From an uncultured Bacilli bacterium (GTDB taxonomy: Bacteria > Bacillota_I > Bacilli_A > RF39 > UBA660), in the NCBI GenBank assembly GCA_934183165.1, contig CAKPRZ010000005.1, forward strand, positions 1 through 64,000: a stretch of DNA of 64,000 nt. Direction: 5' to 3'. Numbering within the stretch: the first letter of the stretch is position 1; each line of letters starts with the position of its first letter. The notes beneath the pieces are model-generated. The model was not told the origin of the DNA. It was given only the letters and a program-made list of their open reading frames with translations, and made no database searches. Position numbers and translations under genes: made by a program. Positions 35,241-43,879 of the stretch are shown one piece after another.

Positions 35241-36137
35241 TTAATTTTCCTCCTTATGACTTCTTGGATGAAATTTATTGTAATCTTCTTTTATTCTATT
35301 GTTAGAAATATGAGTATATATTTTAGTTGTTGCAATATCACTGTGACCAAGTAATTCTTGAATAGTTCTTAAATCTGCTCCATATTCTAGCATATGCGTT
35401 GCAAAACTGTGTCTTAGTGTATGTGGTGATACATCAACATTAATATTTTTTTCTTTAAGTAATCTTTTGATTATTTTAAAAAAACTAAATCTACTTAATT
35501 TGCTACCTAAATTGTTTAAAAACAAATACTCACATCTTTTTTTATTATATAGCTTTGGTCTATATTTCAAATATTCATTTAAATAAAATAGGACATATTC
35601 TCCAATTGGTACAATTCTTTCCTTATTGCCCTTACCAATACATCTTATTACACAATTTTCCATATCAATATCAGATAACTTTAAATTAAGTAATTCACTA
35701 ATTCTAAGGCCAGTACCATATAGTAATTCTAACATAGCTTTATTACGATAGTCAAATACTGTATTACAACTAATATCAAGTAATTTATCTACTTGTTCAA
35801 CACTTATCACTTTTGGTAAGGTTTTTCGTAATTTTGGTCTTTCAATTGATTCTGCTACATTAGTTTTAATCAATTGTCTTTGATATAAATAATTATGAAA
35901 GTTTTTAATCGTAGTTAATTTTCTAGCAATAGATGTTATACTATATTCTTTATGACTTAACACTTTTAAATATTCTTCAATATCTTTTTTTTTAATATTT
36001 TCAATCTTATAAATATGTTGATCTTCTAGAAAAAGAACATACTTTTGCAAATCATTTTGATAAGACATAATAGTATTATTACTTAAGTGCTTTTCAAATT
36101 TTACAAAGTTTATGTAATCATCTATTTTTTCATTCAT
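35241..36137 (-). CDS. xerD: Tyrosine recombinase XerD
   Basis: A 298-residue site-specific recombinase that resolves chromosome dimers at dif. The N-terminal SAM-like domain is complete. Catalytic residues: Arg in GTGLRISELL, Lys in GKGNKER, HxxR in SPHTLRHSF, His in LLGHSDIATT, and the nucleophile Tyr in TKIYTH. The C-terminal DYNKFHPRS resembles XerD, and adjacency to deoB supports XerD over XerC. No dif site was recognised in the window. Confidence 0.9.
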   Translation of the reverse strand: MNEKIDDYINFVKFEKHLSNNTIMSYQNDLQKYVLFLEDQHIYKIENIKKKDIEEYLKVLSHKEYSITSIARKLTTIKNFHNYLYQRQLIKTNVAESIERPKLRKTLPKVISVEQVDKLLDISCNTVFDYRNKAMLELLYGTGLRISELLNLKLSDIDMENCVIRCIGKGNKERIVPIGEYVLFYLNEYLKYRPKLYNKKRCEYLFLNNLGSKLSRFSFFKIIKRLLKEKNINVDVSPHTLRHSFATHMLEYGADLRTIQELLGHSDIATTKIYTHISNNRIKEDYNKFHPRSHKEEN

Positions 36138-36237
36138 ATTATCACTTCTCTACTATTGGTAGTATATCACAAAAATCATATAAATAATAGACTACTACCT
36201 TTTATTTATGCTAAAATAAAGAAAAGGTCGTGATATT

Positions 36238-37455
36238 GTGGATAAACCTCTAGCACTTAAATTAGCTCCTAAATCATTAAAAGAAGTATACGGTCAAAAA
36301 CATTTAATTGGAAAAGGAAAAATTCTTTATAATATGATTCAAAACAAAAAACTTTTCTCAATGATTTTATATGGTAAACCAGGTATTGGTAAAACTTCTA
36401 TTGCTAATGCCATGGTTAATGAATTAGGATTAAGATACAGATTTTTAAATGCCACTATTAATACAAAAAAAGACTTTGATATAGTTGTTGAAGAAGCAAA
36501 GATGTATGATGGAATTATTTTAATTATGGACGAAATACACAGACTTAACAAAGATAAACAAGATTTACTTCTACCACAGTTAGAAAGTGGTTTAATTACA
36601 TTAATTGGTATGACTACATCAAATCCTTACCATGCCATTAATCCAGCAATTAGGAGTAGATGTCAACTTTTCGAACTAGAGCCACTTAATACTAACGACA
36701 TTAAACAGGCGTTAAATGCCGCTATTAAAACACCATATTTAAATGGGATTAAAATTGATGAATCAGTAATTAATTATATAGCCGAATTATCTGGCAGTGA
36801 TTTAAGATATGCATATAATTTGCTAGAAATAGCCTATTTTACTAGTGATTCTAAAATCATTACATTAGATCATGTAAAAAAAATAAATAGTAAACCCGTG
36901 TTCTTTCATGATAAAAATGGAGATGGACATTATGATGTTTTAAGTGCCTTTCAAAAGTCAATTAGAGGAAGTGATGTTGATGCTTCGCTTCATTATTTAG
37001 CTAGGTTAATCGAAGCTGGTGATTTAGATAGTATTTATAGAAGATTAAGTGTAATAGCCTATGAAGACATTGGCCTTGCTAATCCTAGTATTGGTCCTAG
37101 ATTAAAAGCCGCGATTGATGCATCAGAATTAGTTGGATTACCAGAGGCTAGAATACCTTTAGGGACAATAGTTGTAGAAATGGCTCTATCACCAAAATCT
37201 AACACTGCTCATTTTGCCCTTGATAAGGCTTTAGAAGATGTAAAAACAGGTCGTAGTGGAAACGTTCCCAATCATATTAAAACTTCATCTACAGATTATA
37301 AATATCCTCATGACTATCCTGGCAATTATGTTGTACAACAATATTTACCAGACAATCTTAAGAATAAAAAATATTATATACCTAAAACAGTCGGTTATGA
37401 AGCAACAATCAAAAAGATATATGACAAAATAGAAAAAATTAAAAAAGAAAAATAG
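36238..37455 (+). CDS. rarA: Replication-associated recombination protein RarA (MgsA)
   Basis: A 405-residue AAA+ ATPase related to clamp loaders, acting at stalled forks. Walker A is YGKPGIGKTS (~44-53), Walker B ILIMDEIHRL (~98-107), sensor TTSNPYHAINPAIRSRC. The C-terminal tetramerisation region has YEDIGLANP and GLPEARIPLG. The start is GTG at 36238; a longer frame is not available. It is divergent from xerD across 100 bases that contain the inverted repeat GGTAGTA/TACTACC (36158-36164/36193-36199). Confidence 0.92.
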   Translation: MDKPLALKLAPKSLKEVYGQKHLIGKGKILYNMIQNKKLFSMILYGKPGIGKTSIANAMVNELGLRYRFLNATINTKKDFDIVVEEAKMYDGIILIMDEIHRLNKDKQDLLLPQLESGLITLIGMTTSNPYHAINPAIRSRCQLFELEPLNTNDIKQALNAAIKTPYLNGIKIDESVINYIAELSGSDLRYAYNLLEIAYFTSDSKIITLDHVKKINSKPVFFHDKNGDGHYDVLSAFQKSIRGSDVDASLHYLARLIEAGDLDSIYRRLSVIAYEDIGLANPSIGPRLKAAIDASELVGLPEARIPLGTIVVEMALSPKSNTAHFALDKALEDVKTGRSGNVPNHIKTSSTDYKYPHDYPGNYVVQQYLPDNLKNKKYYIPKTVGYEATIKKIYDKIEKIKKEK

Positions 37456-37458
37456 AAT

Positions 37459-37481
37459 GACTTTTTATTAAAGTCTTTTTT
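37459..37481 (+). terminator. Rho-independent terminator after rarA
   Basis: GACTTT/AAAGTC stem with loop TTATT and seven T residues. Confidence 0.75.
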
Positions 37482-37496
37482 AATTATCTTAATACA

Positions 37497-37535
37497 CAAA
37501 AAAGTCTATAAAGAAACAAACTTTCTTTATAGGCT
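37497..37535 (-). terminator. Rho-independent terminator of VWA adhesin gene
   Basis: CTATAAAGAAA/TTTCTTTATAG stem (extended by AG/CT with a G-U pair), followed on the minus strand by six T residues. Confidence 0.8.
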
Positions 37536-37542
37536 TAATTTA

Positions 37543-39930
37543 TTAATTTTCTTTTTTTCTAACAGCAAATGTAATTACTATTGCTGATAACAAATAAGCA
37601 AATGATAAATATTTAGTTGAATCAATTCCTGTTTTAGGAGGCATTAAATCTCCTTCTGGGTTTTCTACATAATATACTTTTATTACATTTTCTTTTTCAT
37701 CATCGATAGTTAATGGCGCTGTATCTTTATCGAATCTATATCCCCTTGGTAATTTATCAGTATAATTTCTAATTACTGTACCATAAGTAAATCCTTCAAA
37801 ATAATCAGTTTTACTGCTATCTATTTCACCATCGAAATAGTATTCTACTCTATATTTTAAATCATCTTTTATTGTATAGTAGAAATTAATTTCTTGATTA
37901 TCCTCTTCTATTATTATCGTTTTTTTACTTGAATCGTCCCCATCATTTACTAAATTATATCCTTTTATACTAATAGCATTTTCTAAATGTTCTGATAAAT
38001 AGCTAACATCATTAACTATTTTTTGTTTACTTAGTACTTTATTAGTTCCTAATTCTAAATAATTAACTTTATAAGAATAATCATTTCGTTTTTCATAGTA
38101 AAATTTTAATTCTTTATTTAATTGATCAAGAGTAATTGTTTTAGTTTCAGAATCGGCTAGTTTATAACCTTTTGGCGCGGTTTTTGCGTGTTCTGTATAA
38201 GTTTCTTCAAATTTTCCCTCTTTTGTTTCACTATCTAATCCAATATATTCTTCTGTATCCTTTTCCAAATATTTAACTATATAAGGTATATCATCTCTTT
38301 TTTCATAACATACTCTTATAACATTTTGTCCATCTATAATTGTATAAGGCATAGATGTCAAAATTCTTCCAGGTCTATATCCAAATGTTGGTAAATATTT
38401 ATCTACAGGGATATCACTACTTAATATTTTTGAACCAAAAAGTTGATTCTTATAGGTATTTTCAGCATCCTTTGAAAGCTTTATATTACCATCTTTATAA
38501 TATTCAACAATATATGAAAGATTATCTTTCTTTTTATACACAACATTTATAACATCGTTATTTCCTGTAAGGGTATAAGGCATAGAAGTTACGAATTCTC
38601 CATCTTTATATCCAACTGTTGGTTTATAATCATTTATTGATATATCAGATGCATTTATTACCGATTTCTTAGTTTGCTTAGTTTCCGAATGTAATAATTC
38701 ACCATCAATACTACTATCTTTATAATAATTTATTGTATAATTTTTAATTTCTTGTAACCAATATACTTCGGCACTTTCTGAAATAGTCTTAGAATCACTT
38801 TGATTATTACTATTAGTATATTTTATAGTTGCCATTTCATTGGTTGGATACCAATTTTCCTCAAGTGTTTTATCTATCTTAATTTTAAACTCGACTGATT
38901 TTCCTTCTTGAGTAATATCACCAATATTAAAGCTAACCTTTTGATCATTTACAGTAGCACCTACTCCACTACCATCAACATATGTAAATTCATCTGTTAT
39001 AATATCTTCTATAATTGCATTAGTTCCTGCTGGCTTTCTAACTGTAATACTAGATGTAATATTATTTAAACTATTAATTAATTGTTCATTACTTTTTGCA
39101 TCAAATTGATGTGATGTACTAGTTGCGATTTGATTTATTGTATCAAGATCATCTTCATCAGTTACATCAAAAGCAACTGTAAAAATTTCGATTCCTGCAG
39201 CTTTTGCAGAGTTAGCAGCAGCTATTGCATCTTTTTTTGGCTGAGTATAACTGCCATTAATTTCAGGTCTACCATCACTTAATAAAACTATATACATATT
39301 TGTTGCTTTTGTAGCTAACAATTGTTTACTAGCCAAATTAATTGCTGCAGCAGTATTAGTATCGCCTCCAGCACTTTGAGGAAAGTTATCTGGTCTCCAT
39401 GTAGTGAACTTTTTACTGTCAAAGTTTCTATTTAATGTTGCTTCATCTGAAAATGTAATTAATCCTAATTTAGCCTTAGAATATTTTTCAAGAATTTTTT
39501 CTGAAAAATTAATAGTTGCTTTTTTTGCTAGCTCATACTTTTCCTTCATGAAGTCATCTGGACAATTATACCAATCCTTCTCACACATCAATTCTCCGAA
39601 AGGTTCAGGACCCATAGTTCCTGATCTATCAAGAACAAACATAATATAAGGACTTGCTTCTACAGATTGAGTAACAGTTACATCTTTACCTTTAGCTGTT
39701 AATTTAACATTATAAATTCCTTCTTCGTTTGTTTTTGTTACAGTTTTAGTTAATTCAACATCACCGGGATTAGTTATAGAACCCTCAGAGTTTACACTTT
39801 TTCTTACATCACCTTTAACGTTACTTGATGCCAATACAACGGTTTGATAACCAAAACTAGTAAATAAAATTGTTATTACTAACATTATTCTTATTATTAC
39901 TTCAAAACTTTTAAATATTGTTTTTTTCAT
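37543..39930 (-). CDS. Sortase-anchored VWA-domain surface protein with MucBP-like repeats
   Basis: A 795-residue surface protein. The signal segment is ~1-35. A von Willebrand A domain spans ~95-295 with an intact MIDAS motif DRSGT at 101-105 and a VLLSDGRPE segment. A DUF11/Cna-like beta region follows (~300-395). Five repeats of about 70 residues then run from ~395 to ~760 with the (Y)xVxYY-DG pattern of MucBP/Flg_new-type repeats. The end is the sorting signal PPKTG (764-768), a hydrophobic helix and RKKEN. It is probably a wall-anchored adhesin. The sortase gene lies directly upstream, in the same direction, 9 bases away. Confidence 0.87.
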   Translation of the reverse strand: MKKTIFKSFEVIIRIMLVITILFTSFGYQTVVLASSNVKGDVRKSVNSEGSITNPGDVELTKTVTKTNEEGIYNVKLTAKGKDVTVTQSVEASPYIMFVLDRSGTMGPEPFGELMCEKDWYNCPDDFMKEKYELAKKATINFSEKILEKYSKAKLGLITFSDEATLNRNFDSKKFTTWRPDNFPQSAGGDTNTAAAINLASKQLLATKATNMYIVLLSDGRPEINGSYTQPKKDAIAAANSAKAAGIEIFTVAFDVTDEDDLDTINQIATSTSHQFDAKSNEQLINSLNNITSSITVRKPAGTNAIIEDIITDEFTYVDGSGVGATVNDQKVSFNIGDITQEGKSVEFKIKIDKTLEENWYPTNEMATIKYTNSNNQSDSKTISESAEVYWLQEIKNYTINYYKDSSIDGELLHSETKQTKKSVINASDISINDYKPTVGYKDGEFVTSMPYTLTGNNDVINVVYKKKDNLSYIVEYYKDGNIKLSKDAENTYKNQLFGSKILSSDIPVDKYLPTFGYRPGRILTSMPYTIIDGQNVIRVCYEKRDDIPYIVKYLEKDTEEYIGLDSETKEGKFEETYTEHAKTAPKGYKLADSETKTITLDQLNKELKFYYEKRNDYSYKVNYLELGTNKVLSKQKIVNDVSYLSEHLENAISIKGYNLVNDGDDSSKKTIIIEEDNQEINFYYTIKDDLKYRVEYYFDGEIDSSKTDYFEGFTYGTVIRNYTDKLPRGYRFDKDTAPLTIDDEKENVIKVYYVENPEGDLMPPKTGIDSTKYLSFAYLLSAIVITFAVRKKEN

Positions 39931-39939
39931 AAAAACCTC

Positions 39940-40653
39940 CTATTTAATTTTTTTGGCACTGATAATTAGATAAGAATTTTCAGGATTATAATAACAAGTC
40001 TGCAACATGATGATTCTATTAGAAACATCAATATTTACACCCGTATCATAAATTGAGTTATCTTTTATCCAATTAAGGTGTTTTATCCACTCTTTATCAT
40101 TAAAAGTTATTTTCATGTGAGTATTGTTAGATTCTTCAACAATCATAACCGAGAATATTTTCCATAAGCTTTTTTCATTATCAATAATGAGCTCAATGTC
40201 TTGATAATTTTTATAAAAATCTTGTTTCAAATATTTTTCCAAATCATGAAAAAGTGCACTCTTTAATGTTTTAGAGTTATGCCCATAAATTAATATTTTC
40301 CTATCAGCTGCTGTATTTCTATAATCAATAAAAATACTTCCTTTTTTATCCTTGTCTCCTGTAGATGAATGATTTAAATAATAATCATTATCTGTACCTT
40401 GGACTAATGAATTATTTATATTTGTACCTGGTATAATGATTTTGTTTTGACTATTTTTATTAATTGTTTTTTTATATTTTTTACTTGATTCTGTTTTTTT
40501 TACTGTTCCATTATCTAGTAAAACAGAAGAAATTTCAGTATTATTATTTATCTTTTCTTCATTATTTCCAGCATTAATAGGTCTTAAAATAAATATAAAA
40601 ATACAAAAGATGCAAATTAGTAAAATGTTTATTATTTTTTTTGTTTGATTCAT
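39940..40653 (-). CDS. Class B sortase (catalytic Arg position occupied by Tyr)
   Basis: A 237-residue membrane-anchored sortase: N-terminal helix ~8-26, then the class B core YYLNHSSTGDKDKKGSIFID, the catalytic His in LIYGHNS (His125) and Cys in LQTCYY (Cys220). The final strand reads SYLIISAKK, so the residue aligning with the usual catalytic Arg looks like Tyr228. It would join a cleaved sorting signal to peptidoglycan. ATG 40653 follows GGGGGTTGTG; a TTG at 40668 is upstream. It is the first gene of a two-gene operon with the VWA adhesin. Confidence 0.85.
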   Translation of the reverse strand: MNQTKKIINILLICIFCIFIFILRPINAGNNEEKINNNTEISSVLLDNGTVKKTESSKKYKKTINKNSQNKIIIPGTNINNSLVQGTDNDYYLNHSSTGDKDKKGSIFIDYRNTAADRKILIYGHNSKTLKSALFHDLEKYLKQDFYKNYQDIELIIDNEKSLWKIFSVMIVEESNNTHMKITFNDKEWIKHLNWIKDNSIYDTGVNIDVSNRIIMLQTCYYNPENSYLIISAKKIK

Positions 40654-40705
40654 AATCACAACCCCCAAACAATTATAAATCTTAAATTTCTAGGTACGGC
40701 TTTAT

Positions 40706-40734
40706 ATCATAAATGAAGTTATAAAATTTGTCAA
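40706..40734 (-). promoter_or_regulatory. SigA promoter of sortase-adhesin operon
   Basis: On the minus strand TTGACA (40729-40734), 17-base spacer, TATGAT (40706-40711). Confidence 0.7.
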
Positions 40735-40850
40735 CTTTTTTATATTCACATTTTTATTATGAACCAAAAATAAAAATTCTATATATGAATTTGATAAAAT
40801 CATTAAAAAAATAATGCATTATATTATATTTAAATATTATAAAAAGTAGC

Positions 40851-40875
40851 ACAAAAAAAGTAGCTACTGCTACTT
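40851..40875 (-). terminator. Rho-independent terminator of heat-shock operon
   Basis: AAGTAGC/GCTACTT stem with a four-base loop, overlapping the dnaJ stop, then a minus-strand T run. Confidence 0.8.
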
Positions 40876-41997
40876 AATATTTTTCTCGACAAATTTATTG
40901 AAACTTGTAATTTCACTATTACCTAATTCAGTTTTACTTAATTCTTCCAATAATTCTTTTTGAATTCTAGTTAATCTTTGAGGAGTTATTATTTTTATAA
41001 TGATATACATATCACCAGTTTTTCTAGTGGTTTCATTATAAATACCTTTACCTTTTAGTCTTTGCTTATCTCCATTACTAGTACCTGATGATATATTTAA
41101 TTTTACATTACCTTGAATTGTTGGAATTTCTTTCTTACAACCCAGTATAGCTTCAGTTATTGTTAAAGGGACTTCAAGATAAATATCGTTTTCATCTCTT
41201 TGATAAAATTTATGTTCATCGATAGTAAATTCTATATATAGATCACCTGGAGGCCCCCCATTAATACCAGCCTCTCCTTTGCCTGTGATACGTAATCTAT
41301 TACCATCATCAACTCCTGAAGGGATATTTACTGATATAGTTTTTTTACTTCTTATATAACCTTTACCGTTGCAATCATTACATTTTGTTTTGTAACTCTT
41401 TCCTAATCCACCACAATTTGGACAAGTAGTTTTTGTCATAAATGCACCTAATATAGTTCTTTGTTCACTTGTTATTGTTCCACTTCCATGGCATTTCGAA
41501 CAAACCTCTTCATCAAATCCTCCTTTTCCATGGCAATGACTACAAGTATCGTTTACTTCTACATTAATTTCTTTTTTACATCCGTAAACTGCTTCTTCAA
41601 AAGATAATCTCAACTTTAATAATCTATCCGAACCCCTACTTGCTCTAGATGATGATCTAGATCTAGATGATGAACCAAATCCAAATCCACCACCAAATAT
41701 GTTGTCAAATATATCTCCAAAATCAAAATTGGAAAAATCAAACCCTCCGAAGCCACCGCTACCTCCAGCATTATTGTCAAAAGCAGCATGACCAAATTGA
41801 TCATATTGACGTCTTCTGTCTTCATCAGACAAAACAGCGTAAGCTTCTTGTACTTCTTTAAACTTTTCTGCGGCGTTTTCTTCTTTAGAAACATCTGGAT
41901 GATATTTTTTTGCCAATTTTCTAAAGGCACTTTTAATTTCAGCAAGAGATGCATCTTTAGATACACCTAACACTTCATAATAATCTCGCTTTTCCAT
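40870..41997 (-). CDS. dnaJ: Chaperone DnaJ
   Basis: A 375-residue type I Hsp40. The J domain (1-~70) has YHPDVS with the HPD motif, then a Gly/Phe region rich in GGFGG, four zinc-finger repeats CSHCHGKG, CSKCHGSG, CPNCGGLG and CNDCNGKG, and two C-terminal substrate domains. It stimulates DnaK ATPase. It lies last in the hrcA-grpE-dnaK-pepF-dnaJ order. A Ser/Arg stretch (SSSRSRSSSRASRGSD) between the G/F region and the next domain is a species-specific linker. Confidence 0.96.
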   Translation of the reverse strand: MEKRDYYEVLGVSKDASLAEIKSAFRKLAKKYHPDVSKEENAAEKFKEVQEAYAVLSDEDRRRQYDQFGHAAFDNNAGGSGGFGGFDFSNFDFGDIFDNIFGGGFGFGSSSRSRSSSRASRGSDRLLKLRLSFEEAVYGCKKEINVEVNDTCSHCHGKGGFDEEVCSKCHGSGTITSEQRTILGAFMTKTTCPNCGGLGKSYKTKCNDCNGKGYIRSKKTISVNIPSGVDDGNRLRITGKGEAGINGGPPGDLYIEFTIDEHKFYQRDENDIYLEVPLTITEAILGCKKEIPTIQGNVKLNISSGTSNGDKQRLKGKGIYNETTRKTGDMYIIIKIITPQRLTRIQKELLEELSKTELGNSEITSFNKFVEKNIK

Positions 41998-42006
41998 TTA
42001 CTTCAC

Positions 42007-43821
42007 CTATCTTTTTACTTTTTTATACAATTCTTCAAATTCATCTATTATATTATTAAACATATCTATAGCACTTTCTATTACTTCTTTTTTATTCATA
42101 TCAACACCTGCTATTTTCAATTCTTGAATAGGATAGTCACTACCACCTGTTTTTAAAAATTCTAGATAATCATTAACAGCATTAGCTTCACCCTTTAAAA
42201 TGCGATTTACAATATAGCAAGCTGCTGAAAGACCTGTTGCATATTTATAAACATAAAAATTGTAATAGAAATGTGGAATTCTTTCCCACTCATATCTAAT
42301 TTCATCATCAACTACTACATCATTACCAAAATATTTTTTATTTAAGTCATAATAAATATTAGACATAACGTCTGGAGTTAAAACATTATTATTTGCTTCT
42401 TCTTCATATATTTTCTTTTCAAAACTTGCAAACATAGTCTGACGATAAATAGTAGTTCTAAAAAGTTCCATTAATCTATTTAGTATATTTAATCGTTCTT
42501 CATTATCTTTACTATTATCTAACATGTAATAAGCAAGTAATAATTCATTAACTGTTGATGCTACTTCAGCCACAAATATTCTATATCGATAAGTTTGATA
42601 AGGATTATTCTTTTTTGAATAATATGAATGCATTGAATGACCTAATTCATGTGCTAATGTCGAAATATCATTCAAAGTACCTTGATAATTCAAAAGTATA
42701 TAAGGATTAGTTGTATAACCTCCGCTGGAGTATGCGCCACTAACCTTACCAATGTTAGGATAAATATCTATCCATCTTTCATCGAAGGCTTTATCTAATA
42801 ATTTTTGATAATCATCACCTAAGATATTTAATGCTTTTTTTACTATAGTTTTAGCTTCATCGAATGAATATTCCTTTGATGCTTTATCAGCAAGCAAAGG
42901 TGCATAAACGTCATATAAATGAAGTTCATCTAATTTTAGTACATTCTTTTTAAGTCTTAAATATTTGTGATTAATATGTAAATTTGCTTCTACCGTATTG
43001 ATCAAATTGTTATATATATTAATATCAATATTATCCGAAAAAAGTGATGCTTCTAAAGCTGATGCATATCCCCTGATTTTGCTAATTGAAGTGTTACTTT
43101 TTACGTCATTAGCAAGCATCAAAGAAATAGAATTTTTATAATCTTTATATGCATTAAATATAGTGTTAAATGCATTATGTCTTACTCTTCTATCATTTGA
43201 TTTCAAATATAAGGAAAAATTAGAATCATTAAGCTCGATTAAATTATTATTTTCATCTTCTATACTGCCTAACTTCATATCTGCATTTGTAAACATATCA
43301 TATATACTTTCAGGAAATGATAATGTTTGAGATAATGAAGATATAATTTTTTCTTCTTTTTCACTTAATATATATTGTTTACTTCTTAAAATATCGTCTA
43401 TTAAAAATTGATATTCTTTTAATCTAGGTTCTTCCTCGAAAAGTAACTGGATTTTTTTATCACCGGCTTTAGTAATTTCAGGTATGATAAATGCTGAAAT
43501 CTCAGAATATTTAGTAATTATATTATTAACTTTTCCGTATAAATTTTGATATTCTGTATTAGTTGTATCACTATCTTTATTCAAATGAGCATACATATAT
43601 AATTTTTCAATGAGAATATTTATATTTGAATCTTCTAGTAGTGTTTCATACAATTTAGTCCCATTAGACATCATATCTTTTTGATACTTCTTAAAATTTT
43701 CAATCATTGAACTTAATTTTTCTAAAGCTTTATTAAATTCTTCAATACTACTATATATTGGTGATAAATCCCATTTATATTTATTATCAACTTCACTTCT
43801 TTTTAAAAGTTTGTTATTCAT
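42007..43821 (-). CDS. pepF: Oligoendopeptidase F (M3 family)
   Basis: A 604-residue cytosolic zinc oligopeptidase. The active site is LAHELGHSMHSYY (HExxH) near 390, with the downstream Glu in FVAEVAS. It hydrolyses peptides of about 7-17 residues released by protein turnover or uptake. Its place between dnaK and dnaJ is unusual; dnaK and dnaJ are normally adjacent. It is separated from dnaK by a 9-bp hairpin with a weak T tract and from dnaJ by 9 bases, so it probably shares the heat-shock transcript. Confidence 0.93.
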   Translation of the reverse strand: MNNKLLKRSEVDNKYKWDLSPIYSSIEEFNKALEKLSSMIENFKKYQKDMMSNGTKLYETLLEDSNINILIEKLYMYAHLNKDSDTTNTEYQNLYGKVNNIITKYSEISAFIIPEITKAGDKKIQLLFEEEPRLKEYQFLIDDILRSKQYILSEKEEKIISSLSQTLSFPESIYDMFTNADMKLGSIEDENNNLIELNDSNFSLYLKSNDRRVRHNAFNTIFNAYKDYKNSISLMLANDVKSNTSISKIRGYASALEASLFSDNIDINIYNNLINTVEANLHINHKYLRLKKNVLKLDELHLYDVYAPLLADKASKEYSFDEAKTIVKKALNILGDDYQKLLDKAFDERWIDIYPNIGKVSGAYSSGGYTTNPYILLNYQGTLNDISTLAHELGHSMHSYYSKKNNPYQTYRYRIFVAEVASTVNELLLAYYMLDNSKDNEERLNILNRLMELFRTTIYRQTMFASFEKKIYEEEANNNVLTPDVMSNIYYDLNKKYFGNDVVVDDEIRYEWERIPHFYYNFYVYKYATGLSAACYIVNRILKGEANAVNDYLEFLKTGGSDYPIQELKIAGVDMNKKEVIESAIDMFNNIIDEFEELYKKVKR

Positions 43822-43841
43822 ATATTCTCCTTATCATATAA

Positions 43842-43863
43842 AGGTTCTAGTTTCCTAGAACCT
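43842..43863 (-). terminator. Hairpin between dnaK and pepF (possible attenuator or processing site)
   Basis: AGGTTCTAG/CTAGAACCT stem with a four-base loop (GAAA on the minus strand). The following minus-strand bases are only TTTATA, so read-through is likely. Confidence 0.5.
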
Positions 43864-43879
43864 ATTTTTATTCGTTTTT

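Noticed and set aside
36158..36199. GGTAGTA/TACTACC inverted repeat between xerD and rarA as an operator
   Set aside because: Arms of seven bases around a 28-base AT-rich gap are weak evidence; noted only within the rarA entry.
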